64,000 nt of DNA from Rhodocyclaceae bacterium (GTDB taxonomy: Bacteria; Pseudomonadota; Gammaproteobacteria; Burkholderiales; Rhodocyclaceae), in contig JAHDYG010000017.1 of the NCBI GenBank assembly GCA_023383815.1, positions 25,336-89,335 of the forward strand, in the 5' to 3' direction. The notes beneath the pieces are model-generated. The model saw only the letters and a list, made by a program, of their open reading frames with translations, was not told the DNA's origin and did no database searches. The translations under genes and the position numbers were made by a program. Of this stretch, positions 26,327-38,203 are shown piece after piece; the first letter of the stretch is position 1, and each line of letters begins with the position of its first letter.

Positions 26327-26643
26327 TGGGGCAGTTCTCCATTCATCGCAACTGCAACAAGGCAAGCGCGGCCCGCTACCCTTTTTTGCTCGACGTCCAG
26401 GCACCGCTGCTCGACCGTCTCGACACCCGCCTGGTGATCCCGCTGACGCCACTGGAATCCTTCGATGGCAAGGCGATGTCCGTCCTGTCCCCTGTGTTCG
26501 ACATCGATGGATGTGCCTATGTACTGCTGACCCCTCAGATGGCTGGGATCGCGCGCAAGGAACTCGGCGCCGCCATTGCAGACCTGAGCGACCGGCGAGA
26601 CCTCATCATCGCCGCGATCGACCTTCTGGTCACGGGGTGCTAG
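26326..26643 (+). CDS. ccdB: Type II toxin CcdB, gyrase poison family
   Basis: A 105-residue toxin matching CcdB through its length: the start is FSIHRN, then FLLDVQAPLLDRLDTRLVIP, a VLTPQMAGIA segment, and ADLSDRRDLIIAAIDLL at the C-terminus. CcdB poisons DNA gyrase unless bound by CcdA. The C-terminal Trp-Gly-Ile essential for killing in F-plasmid CcdB is replaced by a Val-Thr-Gly-Cys ending, so gyrase poisoning may be weakened or altered; this is an inference. The ATG at 26326 overlaps the ccdA stop (TGATGG). Confidence 0.9.
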   Translation: MGQFSIHRNCNKASAARYPFLLDVQAPLLDRLDTRLVIPLTPLESFDGKAMSVLSPVFDIDGCAYVLLTPQMAGIARKELGAAIADLSDRRDLIIAAIDLLVTGC

Positions 26644-26694
26644 CGCAACGCGAATCCCACGAACTTTGCCGTATCGCGGCGGCTCATAGTCGGC

Positions 26695-27582
26695 ATGCCT
26701 GTCTTCGCCAGAATCCTGCCTGCACTGCTTCTCGTTCCGCTGCTCGCCGCCTGCGGCGCTCGCCTGCTCTACACCCAGCTCGACTGGCTTGCGCCTTGGT
26801 ACGTCAGCGAATTCGTCACGCTCGATCGCGAACAGCGCGCGCAACTCGACGCACGGCTTGCCGATCGCCTCGACTGGCACTGCAGCAGCCAGTTGCCGGG
26901 CTACATGGCGTGGCTGCGCGAGGCAGGAGATCTGGTCGCGCGCAACGAAGCGGACGTTCAAGCGGTGGAGCGGCTTTTCGCGCGCGCGGAAGGCTTTCGC
27001 GACGCATTACTGGCCGGTATTGCGCCGGATCTGACCGAGCTGCTCGCCGCGCTGACGGATGAGCAGATCGATGAACTCGCGCGTCAGATCACGGCGCGCA
27101 ACCACAAGGCGCATTCCGAGTTTGTCGATGCGCCGTCGCAGATCCTGCACGAACGGCGCGTGCGCCGCTTCGAGAAGCGCCTGACACGCTGGCTCGGACC
27201 GCTCACCGATGCGCAGCGCGAACGCGTCGAACGCTGGAGCCATGAGATCGTTCCGGTGGCCGAGGATTGGCTCGCAAGTCGCGTCGACTGGCAACGCCGG
27301 CTTGATGCGACGCTGCGGGAGCGCGCCAGGCGCGACACTTTCGCGGCGAGCATCGAGGCGCTCGTGTTGCATCCGGAACAATACTGGCCCGATGACTACC
27401 GCGCCCGTCTCGCGCGCAACCGGGTCCTCGTCATCGAACTCCTTGCCGACCTTGCCGCGCTCGCTCCGCAATCCCAGCGCGAACGACTGCAAAAGGAGAC
27501 GGACGCGCTTGCGACGCAGTTCGAGCGACTGGCATGCCTTCAGTCGGGACCGAAGGCCATGCGCATGGTGCAGAGCCGGTGA
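26695..27582 (+). CDS. DUF6279 family lipoprotein
   Basis: A 295-residue lipoprotein. The N-terminal signal is hydrophobic and ends in the lipobox LLAAC, with the lipidated Cys at about residue 20. The mature part is highly helical and charged, rich in Arg, Glu and Leu, with YTQLDWLAPWY just after the signal, characteristic of the DUF6279 family. It likely resides on the periplasmic face of a membrane. No catalytic motif is visible. It is 51 bases downstream of ccdB. The function is unknown. Confidence 0.75.
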   Translation: MPVFARILPALLLVPLLAACGARLLYTQLDWLAPWYVSEFVTLDREQRAQLDARLADRLDWHCSSQLPGYMAWLREAGDLVARNEADVQAVERLFARAEGFRDALLAGIAPDLTELLAALTDEQIDELARQITARNHKAHSEFVDAPSQILHERRVRRFEKRLTRWLGPLTDAQRERVERWSHEIVPVAEDWLASRVDWQRRLDATLRERARRDTFAASIEALVLHPEQYWPDDYRARLARNRVLVIELLADLAALAPQSQRERLQKETDALATQFERLACLQSGPKAMRMVQSR

Positions 27583-27704
27583 GTCATGCCGTGGAGCGTA
27601 AGCGGCCGTTGTGAAGCGCGTCCGCTGTCGGCATGATGGCGGTCGGTTGATCGACATTCCGGATGCGCATCCTTGCGGAGCGCGATCCGTCAGGGTGGGG
27701 CACG

Positions 27705-28658
27705 ATGTTCGGATTTCTTCAGGGATTCGCCTACGGATTGCTGGTTTCCTGCCCGGCGTGGTTCATGCTCGGCATGTTCCGGCCCGATCTGGCGGCGGCG
27801 GGCGATCCGCCCTCGCGCCTGGAAGTCGTTGCCCGCTACTGGTTCGTAATCCCCTTTCTCGTATTCCTGACGTGGATCACCTCCCTCTGGGGGGGCTTTT
27901 CGCCAACGCTTGGTGGCTGGCTTGCGGGGTTGGCGGCGATTCCGCTGGAACTCGCCGTCGAGCGCCGATGGCGGCGCTGGCGCGCCCGCAGCGCAGCGCT
28001 TGCGCGGGAGGCTGCGCGGGATGCCGGAGCGGCGCGGCGGCGCGCAGCACTCGAGCAGGAGGAGCGGGAGGCGGGTCTCCTGGTGCTCGACCCGGTCTGC
28101 CCGCCGGCTGATGCCGATGAGATCGTGCGCGCGCTGTGCGAGGCCAAGCGCGAATTGCTCGGCGCGCGCCGGCCGGATCTGGCGACGCAGGCCGACCGGG
28201 TGTTCACGCGTTATCGCGCGGTGCTCGATGTCCTGAGCCGGCGTTTCGATCCGCGCGAACTGACCCATGAGCGCGCACGCGGGATGGTCGTCGAGGTCTG
28301 CCGGGGTACGCTCGACAATCTTGCGGCGATGGGCGCCCTCGCGCAGGGGGTGGCCGGTATCGATACCGAGTTCGTGCGCCGCCGTCTCGAGCGCGCCGGA
28401 CCGCGGCTGGTGGTGGCCGAGCGCCAGGCGCTGGAGCGCCGCCTGGAGCTCGTGGCGTCGACCGAAGCGCGGCTGGTCGAATTGTCAGGGCGCAACGAGG
28501 CTGCGCTGACCGCACTTGACGACACGGCGGTGGCGCTTGCCGCGATCGAGACCGGCCGGCCGCAGGCGAGCGTGACGGCCGAACAGGCGCTGGGGGATCT
28601 GCGAGGCTTTGCCGAACGGGCCGGGCGATATGCACGCAACGGAGGAAATCGAACATGA
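27705..28658 (+). CDS. Membrane protein paired with TelA, XpaC-like
   Basis: A 317-residue protein with two N-terminal transmembrane segments (about residues 5-25 and 47-85, including FLVFLTWITSLWGGF) followed by a long charged, helical cytoplasmic region. Its stop overlaps the start of a TelA-like gene by four bases. This resembles the XpaC-TelA (YceH) pairing of Gram-positive bacteria, in which a small membrane protein with a cytoplasmic helical domain precedes a toxic-anion-resistance protein. The comparison is by architecture and neighbour; I cannot confirm homology. The ATG at 27705 has GGTGGGG upstream; a start 14 codons earlier is less likely. Confidence 0.65.
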   Translation: MFGFLQGFAYGLLVSCPAWFMLGMFRPDLAAAGDPPSRLEVVARYWFVIPFLVFLTWITSLWGGFSPTLGGWLAGLAAIPLELAVERRWRRWRARSAALAREAARDAGAARRRAALEQEEREAGLLVLDPVCPPADADEIVRALCEAKRELLGARRPDLATQADRVFTRYRAVLDVLSRRFDPRELTHERARGMVVEVCRGTLDNLAAMGALAQGVAGIDTEFVRRRLERAGPRLVVAERQALERRLELVASTEARLVELSGRNEAALTALDDTAVALAAIETGRPQASVTAEQALGDLRGFAERAGRYARNGGNRT

Positions 28659-29866
28659 GCCTGAACAAGAACGCGAACGACGAAAGTGAGCGGCGAACCG
28701 CAAGCTCGCCACTCAGCCTGTCCCTGCCGGTCGAGGAGATTGCGCGCGAGCTTGCGCCGCCAGCGCCGGTCGAGCCGGTCGAGGACCCCGAGCTTGCGGC
28801 GATGGCCGAATCCTTCGTGCGCGACGTGCTCGAATTGCAGCAAGCCGGTTCGGCAGAGCACCAGCGGGCGGCGATCGATGGCATGGGCATCGAGGTGCAG
28901 CGGCTGGCTGCCCACCGCAGCGCGATGCTGCAGACGCCGATCCGCAAGCTTGCCCATCAGGGCGACGAAGGCGGACCGGTCGCACAGGCCCTGATCGGGC
29001 TGCGCGAGAAGATGCAGGATCTCGATCCGAACCGTCATGACCTGAGCGATGGCGGGCTGGCGCGCGCGCTGTCCTTTCTCCCGGGCGTCGGCAACCGCTT
29101 GCAGCGCTATTTCCACAAGTACGAAACGGCCCAGGAGTCGCTCGACCGGATCCTGCGCGACCTGGAGGCCGGGGCTGACATGCTGCGCCGGGACAACGTG
29201 ACGCTGGCCGGCGACCAGGAGGCGTTCCGCTCGCTCCTTGCGCAGCTGCGGCGCCAGATCGATCTGGGCCGTCTGATCGACCGCCGGCTCGTCGATTCCG
29301 CAGCGAAGATGGCGGACGCCGCGCCGCAGCGCCGCTTCATCGAGGAGGAGCTGGTCTTTCCGCTGCGCCAGCGCATCGTCGACCTGCAGCAGCAGCTTGC
29401 CGTGAGCCAGCAGGGCGTGCTTGCGCTCGAAGTCGTGATCCGCAACAACCGCGAGCTGATCCGCGGCGTGGACCGGGCGATCAACGTAACCGTGTCGGCG
29501 CTCAACGTTGCGGTCACGGTCGCACTCGCGCTGGCCAACCAGCGTCTGGTGCTCGATCGCGTCGAGGCGATCAACCGCACGACCTCCGAGCTCATCGCCG
29601 GTACCGCGAAAGCCCTGCGCACCCAGGGGACCGACATCCAGAACCGCGCCTCGTCCTCGGTGCTGGACATGGAGCAGTTGCAGCAGGCCTTTTCCGACGT
29701 GATCGGTGCGATCGACGAAGTCGCGCGCTACCGGCGCGAGGCGCTGCCGCGCCTCGATGCGCAGATCGATCGCATGGAGGAACTTGCCGCACAGGGTGAG
29801 GAGGCGATCGCCCGTCTCGAACGCGGCAATCAGGCCAACGAAGCTCCGGAAGCGGATCGGGCCTGA
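28655..29866 (+). CDS. TelA/KlaA family protein
   Basis: A 403-residue soluble, helical protein of the toxic-anion-resistance (TelA) family. Family features include the FLPGVGNRLQRYFHKYETAQESL region near residues 140-160, DNVTLAGDQEAF near 182, and the long coiled-coil with NRTTSELIAGTAKALRTQ near 305-325. TelA homologues were linked to tellurite resistance, and more widely to envelope stress and dynamin-like processes. It is translationally coupled to the membrane partner upstream. A 150-base gap with a palindrome separates it from the hydrogenase operon, so it is likely a distinct transcription unit. Confidence 0.82.
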   Translation: MSLNKNANDESERRTASSPLSLSLPVEEIARELAPPAPVEPVEDPELAAMAESFVRDVLELQQAGSAEHQRAAIDGMGIEVQRLAAHRSAMLQTPIRKLAHQGDEGGPVAQALIGLREKMQDLDPNRHDLSDGGLARALSFLPGVGNRLQRYFHKYETAQESLDRILRDLEAGADMLRRDNVTLAGDQEAFRSLLAQLRRQIDLGRLIDRRLVDSAAKMADAAPQRRFIEEELVFPLRQRIVDLQQQLAVSQQGVLALEVVIRNNRELIRGVDRAINVTVSALNVAVTVALALANQRLVLDRVEAINRTTSELIAGTAKALRTQGTDIQNRASSSVLDMEQLQQAFSDVIGAIDEVARYRREALPRLDAQIDRMEELAAQGEEAIARLERGNQANEAPEADRA

Positions 29867-29900
29867 TTCCGTCCGGAATGGGCTGGAAGCCAGTGGCCGC

Positions 29901-29916
29901 GCACGATCGATCGTGC
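29901..29916. promoter_or_regulatory. Perfect 16-bp palindrome upstream of hydrogenase operon
   Basis: GCACGATC directly followed by GATCGTGC, 34 bases after the TelA stop and 100 bases before the hydrogenase small-subunit ATG. It may be an operator for the hydrogenase-cyclase operon, or a terminator stem for the TelA pair (TAGGCTCCATTTTGG follows, a weak T tract). Confidence 0.45.
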
Positions 29917-30016
29917 TAGGCTCCATTTTGGTGCATGAGGGGACGGGCCGCGCGGGCCAGTACGGCGTTCGGTCGACGCGCATCGATTCGCGAACAGCGG
30001 GTTCAAGGGCTGGATC

Positions 30017-30955
30017 ATGTCGATCAACGCTTACTGGATGCAGTGCGGGGCCTGCGGGGGCGACACGATGTCGTTCCTGTCGGCCGAGAATCCGGATGCC
30101 GCGGAAGTGCTGGCTACCGCTGGTATCGATCTGCTGTGGCACCCTTCGCTGTCCAATCTTGCACCGGCACGTGCTCAGGCGCTGACCGATGCCTTGTGCA
30201 GTGGCGCGATCGCCCTCGACGTGCTCATCGTCGAGGGGGCCCTGGTGTTCGGGCCGAACGGCAGCGGCGGCTTTGACCTGAAGGGCGGCCGCCCCAAGAA
30301 GGACATTGCCGCCGAACTCGCACGCCGCGCCCGGTATGTGATCGCAGCCGGGACCTGTGCGGCGTACGGCGGCTTCGGGCGGGGCGAGGAGATCGATGCG
30401 CGCGGACTGCAGTTCACCGGCAGCGAGCCGGGTGGTCTGCTGGAACCGGACTTTCGCTCCGGGGCCGGCCTGCCGGTGATCAATCTGGCCGGCTGTCCGG
30501 TGCACCCGGCCGTGCTGCGCTCCGTTCTCACCGCGGTTGCGATGGATGCCCCGATTCCGCTCGACGCGATCCAGCGGCCGGCCGACTGGTACGGTACGCT
30601 GGTGCACCAGGGCTGCACGCGCAACGAGTACCACGAGTACCGCGTCGAGGAACATGAGTTCGGCGAGAAGGGCTGCCTCTTCTTCCACATGGGCTGTCAT
30701 GGGCCGCTCGTCGGCGGACCCTGCAACAAGACCCTGTGGAACGAGCATTCGTCCAAGCCGCGCGCCGGGGTGCCGTGCTTCGGCTGCACCGATCCGGACT
30801 TTCCGCAGCACGCACCTTTCTTCGAGACGCGCAACATCGAAGGGGTGCCGCTGAAGCTGCCGCGCGGGGTCGACCGGGCGCACTACCTCGCCTACAAGGG
30901 CATGGCTGCTGCTGCTGCGCCGTTGCGGCTCATCGAGCGCAAGACGGGGGTGTAG
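30017..30955 (+). CDS. [NiFe]-hydrogenase small subunit, group 2-like, cytoplasmic
   Basis: A 312-residue iron-sulfur subunit that relays electrons to or from the [NiFe] site. The N-terminus starts YWMQCGACGGDTMSFLSAE with no Tat signal, matching group 2 (cyanobacterial-uptake and sensory) enzymes. Proximal-cluster ligands are Cys10, Cys13, Cys114 and Cys160; the distal cluster uses His197, Cys200, Cys220, Cys227; the medial cluster uses Cys236, Cys254, Cys257, as for [3Fe-4S]. There are no extra cysteines of the O2-tolerant membrane-bound type. It lies three bases upstream of the large-subunit gene and in an operon with a diguanylate cyclase, pointing to the group 2c putative sensory class. 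Confidence 0.9.
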   Translation: MSINAYWMQCGACGGDTMSFLSAENPDAAEVLATAGIDLLWHPSLSNLAPARAQALTDALCSGAIALDVLIVEGALVFGPNGSGGFDLKGGRPKKDIAAELARRARYVIAAGTCAAYGGFGRGEEIDARGLQFTGSEPGGLLEPDFRSGAGLPVINLAGCPVHPAVLRSVLTAVAMDAPIPLDAIQRPADWYGTLVHQGCTRNEYHEYRVEEHEFGEKGCLFFHMGCHGPLVGGPCNKTLWNEHSSKPRAGVPCFGCTDPDFPQHAPFFETRNIEGVPLKLPRGVDRAHYLAYKGMAAAAAPLRLIERKTGV

Positions 30956-30958
30956 CCG

Positions 30959-32503
30959 GTGAGCCGCGTGATCTGCGACATCCCCCTCAACCGCGTCGAG
31001 GGCGACCTCGAGATCCGCGTCGCGGTCGAGGATGGCGGGATCGTCGAGGCCTGGAGTTCGGGCACACTCTACCGCGGCTTCGAGAACCTCCTCACCGGGC
31101 GCGCGGCGCTCGATGCACTGGTGATCACCCCGCGCATCTGCGGCATCTGCACGACCACGCACCTCAACGCGGCTGCGCGCTGCCTCGATGAGGTGGCCGG
31201 CATCGTGCCGCCCGACAATGCCATTCGCCTTCGCAACATCGCATTGCTCGTCGAGCATGTACAAAGCGACGTGCGGCAGGCCATCCTGATGTTTCTCGTC
31301 GATTTTGCTAATCCGGCCTATGCCGGACGGCCCTGGTTCGACGAGGCCTCGGCGCGCTTTGCGCCGCTGGCAGGCGGCTCGGCGCTGGAGGCGATCCGTG
31401 AGACCAAGAAGATCCTCGAGATCATCGCGATCCTCGGGGGCCAGTGGCCGCACTCCTCGTTCATGGTTCCGGGCGGGGTCACGCAGATGCCCAACATCGC
31501 CGAACTGGTGGCCTGCCGTGCCTTGATCGGGCGCTTTCGCCAGTGGTACGAGCGCCAGGTGCTCGGGTGCGCGGTGGCCGAATGGGAGGCGGTCGATTCG
31601 CTCGATGCGCTGGAAGCCTGGCGTGAAGCGGCCCCGTCGCATGGCGCCGGAGATCTGGGGTGGCTGCTGCGGCTCGGAACCGACACCGGGGTGGACCGGA
31701 TCGGCGCCGGTGTCGACCACTTCCTGTCCTTCGGGCTGGCCGAGATGCCGCGCGAGTCGATCCTGCGGCGCGGCGCCGAGACGCATGTCTTCGCTGCCGG
31801 CTCGGTGCGTGGCGGGGAATGCGCGCCGCTCGATGGCGAGCGGATCGGAGAGAGCATCGCGGCTTCGCACTACGAGGGGTACGAGGGGCTGCGCCATCCG
31901 CGCGAGGGCATCACCCGGCCGCGAGCCCCGGATGGCGACCACGGCCGTTACTCGTATTCGAAGGCGCCACGCTACGCCGGAGAGCCGGCCGAGACGGGGC
32001 CGCTTGCCGAGGCGGTGGTGGCGGGGGATCCGCTGTTCGCGGACTGGATCGCACGGCGCGGACCGAGTGCCCTGGCGCGCGAAGCCGCCCGCCTGACCCG
32101 GCCGGCGCGACTGCTGCCGGTGATCGACGCCTGGCTCGGCGAGCTCATCCGGCACCACGAAGAACCGTTCATCGTCCATCCGTCCGGAATGCTGGATGGC
32201 GAGGGCGCCGGGCTGATCAACGCCGCGCGCGGCGGGCTCGGACACTGGGCGAAGATCGAGTGCAACCGCATCGCGCGATACCAGATCATCACACCGACCG
32301 CCTGGAACGGGTCGCCGCGCGATGATGCCGGCGTGCCCGGGCCCTGGGAGGCGGCCTTGATCGGTACCCCGGTTCGTGACCCCGGCAATCCGGTGGAGGC
32401 TGGCCATGTGATCCGCTCCTTCGATCCCTGTCTGGTGTGCACCGTGCATGCCTTCGATCCCCGTAGTGGCGCCTCGGGCACGTTGCGTCTCGGAGGCGGA
32501 TGA
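30959..32503 (+). CDS. [NiFe]-hydrogenase large subunit, group 2-like
   Basis: A 514-residue catalytic subunit. The nickel ligands are all present: Cys61 and Cys64 in RICGIC, and Cys491 and Cys494 in DPCLVC. The Glu of NRVEGD (residue 14) is the proton-path residue. After His497 a 17-residue C-terminal extension remains. That extension is removed by a protease during maturation in catalytic hydrogenases but is absent in HupV/HoxC sensors. The start is GTG at 30959. The gene overlaps the maturation-protease gene by four bases. Full activity as a hydrogen-binding enzyme is likely; sensing versus uptake cannot be settled from sequence. Confidence 0.93.
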   Translation: MSRVICDIPLNRVEGDLEIRVAVEDGGIVEAWSSGTLYRGFENLLTGRAALDALVITPRICGICTTTHLNAAARCLDEVAGIVPPDNAIRLRNIALLVEHVQSDVRQAILMFLVDFANPAYAGRPWFDEASARFAPLAGGSALEAIRETKKILEIIAILGGQWPHSSFMVPGGVTQMPNIAELVACRALIGRFRQWYERQVLGCAVAEWEAVDSLDALEAWREAAPSHGAGDLGWLLRLGTDTGVDRIGAGVDHFLSFGLAEMPRESILRRGAETHVFAAGSVRGGECAPLDGERIGESIAASHYEGYEGLRHPREGITRPRAPDGDHGRYSYSKAPRYAGEPAETGPLAEAVVAGDPLFADWIARRGPSALAREAARLTRPARLLPVIDAWLGELIRHHEEPFIVHPSGMLDGEGAGLINAARGGLGHWAKIECNRIARYQIITPTAWNGSPRDDAGVPGPWEAALIGTPVRDPGNPVEAGHVIRSFDPCLVCTVHAFDPRSGASGTLRLGGG

Positions 32504-32958
32504 ACGTGGCCCGCGCGCGCATCGTCTGCATCGGCAATCCGCTCGCACGGCAAGACTGGGTGGGCCCGGCGGTCTACCGCGAGCTGCGCGCGCGGGCCTT
32601 GCCCGACGGGGTCGAGCTCGTCGATGGGGGGCTGCAGGGCTTGAACCTGCTGCGCACGCTCGATGACGTCGGGTGCGTGGTCTTCGTCGATACCCTGGTC
32701 GAGGCCGATGCTGGCGAGGGTGCTCCGGTGACGGGCGAGCGGGCGATGCCTACCGTGATCGAGACGCCCTTCGAGCGCGTTCCGGGCGACGGGCGGGGAT
32801 TTGATCATTCCGGCGGTCTTGCCTATCTGCTGCGAGCGGCGCGTGCGCTGGGCGAGCCCTTGCCGCGTGCCTGGGTGGTCGGAATGCCCGCGAGTGCCCC
32901 GACCGGAAAGGTTCGTGAGATCGCCGCGCGCTGTCTGGAGCTTGCCGATGGACTTTGA
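32500..32958 (+). CDS. Hydrogenase maturation protease (HycI/HupD family)
   Basis: A 152-residue endopeptidase that clips the C-terminal extension of the large subunit after nickel insertion. It has the N-terminal family motif VCIGNPLARQDWVGPAV, with Asp19 replacing the usual Gly-Asp-Asp/Glu pattern seen as GNxLxxDDGxG, and Asp64 in VFVDTLVEADAG as the second nickel-sensing acid. His102 in FDHSGGLAYLL and the VVGMPAS segment complete the family pattern. It overlaps the large-subunit stop by four bases and the cyclase start by 11 bases, so the operon is one coupled unit. Confidence 0.87.
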   Translation: MNVARARIVCIGNPLARQDWVGPAVYRELRARALPDGVELVDGGLQGLNLLRTLDDVGCVVFVDTLVEADAGEGAPVTGERAMPTVIETPFERVPGDGRGFDHSGGLAYLLRAARALGEPLPRAWVVGMPASAPTGKVREIAARCLELADGL

Positions 32959-34102
32959 CGTCCTGCCGCCGACGACTGCGGTCACGCACCCCTGTGCCGA
33001 GCCGTGTGCCGAACTCCTGGCCTTGCGCTCCGAATCGGTCGAGCTGCGCGAGTACATCCACGACGTGCAGCGCGGGTCGGAGGTTGCCCAGGAACTGGTG
33101 ATCCAGCAGTTCCAGGAGGTCGACCGCATCCTCACCCTGCTGCAATCCGAGAACGCGCTTCGCAAGAGCCTGCTCGATGCGACCGACCAGCTCTCGATCA
33201 TCTATGCCGATCGCAGCGGCACGGTGGGTCTGTTCAACCGCGGGGCCGAGAACATCCTCGGCTACTCGGCCGCCCAGGTCGTCGGCCGCAGGTCGCTCCT
33301 GGAGTTCCATGCCCCGGAGGAGCTGGCGGCAATGGAGCGCGAGTCGGGTCAGAGCGGGGTGGATGGGCTGATCGCGCTGGCGCGGCGTGGTTCGATGAGC
33401 CGCATCGAGTGGTCCTACGTGCATGCTTCGGGGCGGAGGATTCCGATCAACCTGTCGATCTCGGCGGTGCGCGACCAGGACGAACACGTGACGGGCATCG
33501 TCTGTTCCGCGATGGACATCACCGACATCAAGGCGACCGAATCGGCGCTGCGGGCGAGCGAGGCGCGCTACCGCGAGATGTCGATCACCGACAACCTGAC
33601 CCAGCTCTACAACGCCCGCCATTTCTACGCCCAGCTGCAGGATGAGTGCGAGCGCACGCGACGCTACCAGCGGCCCTTGTGCGTGCTCGTGATGGACGTC
33701 GACAACTTCAAGAGTTACAACGACACCTACGGCCACCTCGAAGGCGACCGCGTGCTGACGCGCGTGGGCGAGATCATCCGCGGCTGCCTGCGGCGCACCG
33801 ACAGCGCCTACCGCTACGGCGGCGAGGAATTCGTCGTGCTGCTGCCGGAAACGGCCCTCGACAGCGCGGCGATCGTCGCCGAACGCATCCGCAGCCGCTT
33901 CGCGCTGGTGGTGTTCGAGCCAAGGCCGGGCGTGTTCGACCGCCGCACCCTCAGCATCGGTGCCGCCCAGTTGCGCGCCGACGAACAGCCCACCGACCTC
34001 GTGCGCCGCGCCGACGCCTGTGCCTACCAGGCGAAGGCGCGCGGCAAGAATTGCGTCGTGCTCGCGGAGGAGGCTGACGAGCCGGATCCGGCACCGGGCT
34101 GA
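32948..34102 (+). CDS. PAS-GGDEF diguanylate cyclase of the hydrogenase operon
   Basis: A 384-residue soluble protein. A helical coiled region (about 25-75) precedes a PAS domain (about 80-195, with YADRSGTVGLFNRGAENILG) and a GGDEF domain (about 215-375). The active-site signature is RYGGEEF, catalytically permissible as in PleD. An RxxD inhibitory site (RRTD) lies five residues before it, so product feedback is expected. It makes c-di-GMP from two GTP. It starts 11 bases inside the protease gene. The fixed pairing with a hydrogenase makes it the likely output of an H2 signal, as proposed for group 2c [NiFe]-hydrogenases. Confidence 0.92.
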   Translation: MDFDVLPPTTAVTHPCAEPCAELLALRSESVELREYIHDVQRGSEVAQELVIQQFQEVDRILTLLQSENALRKSLLDATDQLSIIYADRSGTVGLFNRGAENILGYSAAQVVGRRSLLEFHAPEELAAMERESGQSGVDGLIALARRGSMSRIEWSYVHASGRRIPINLSISAVRDQDEHVTGIVCSAMDITDIKATESALRASEARYREMSITDNLTQLYNARHFYAQLQDECERTRRYQRPLCVLVMDVDNFKSYNDTYGHLEGDRVLTRVGEIIRGCLRRTDSAYRYGGEEFVVLLPETALDSAAIVAERIRSRFALVVFEPRPGVFDRRTLSIGAAQLRADEQPTDLVRRADACAYQAKARGKNCVVLAEEADEPDPAPG

Positions 34103-34142
34103 TCCGGCGGCCCTGCGCCAGCGCGGGTCCAGGGAGAGGCGC

Positions 34143-38180
<4,038 letters not shown>

Positions 38181-38203
38181 CGGTGCTCGGATCCCCTGGC
38201 GGA

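Noticed and set aside
30017..32503. Regulatory HupUV-type (group 2b) hydrogenase
   Set aside because: A C-terminal extension and protease gene are present, and the neighbour is a diguanylate cyclase rather than a histidine kinase; group 2c fits better.
30017..32503. Membrane-bound group 1 uptake hydrogenase
   Set aside because: No Tat signal, no cytochrome b gene, and no extra proximal-cluster cysteines.
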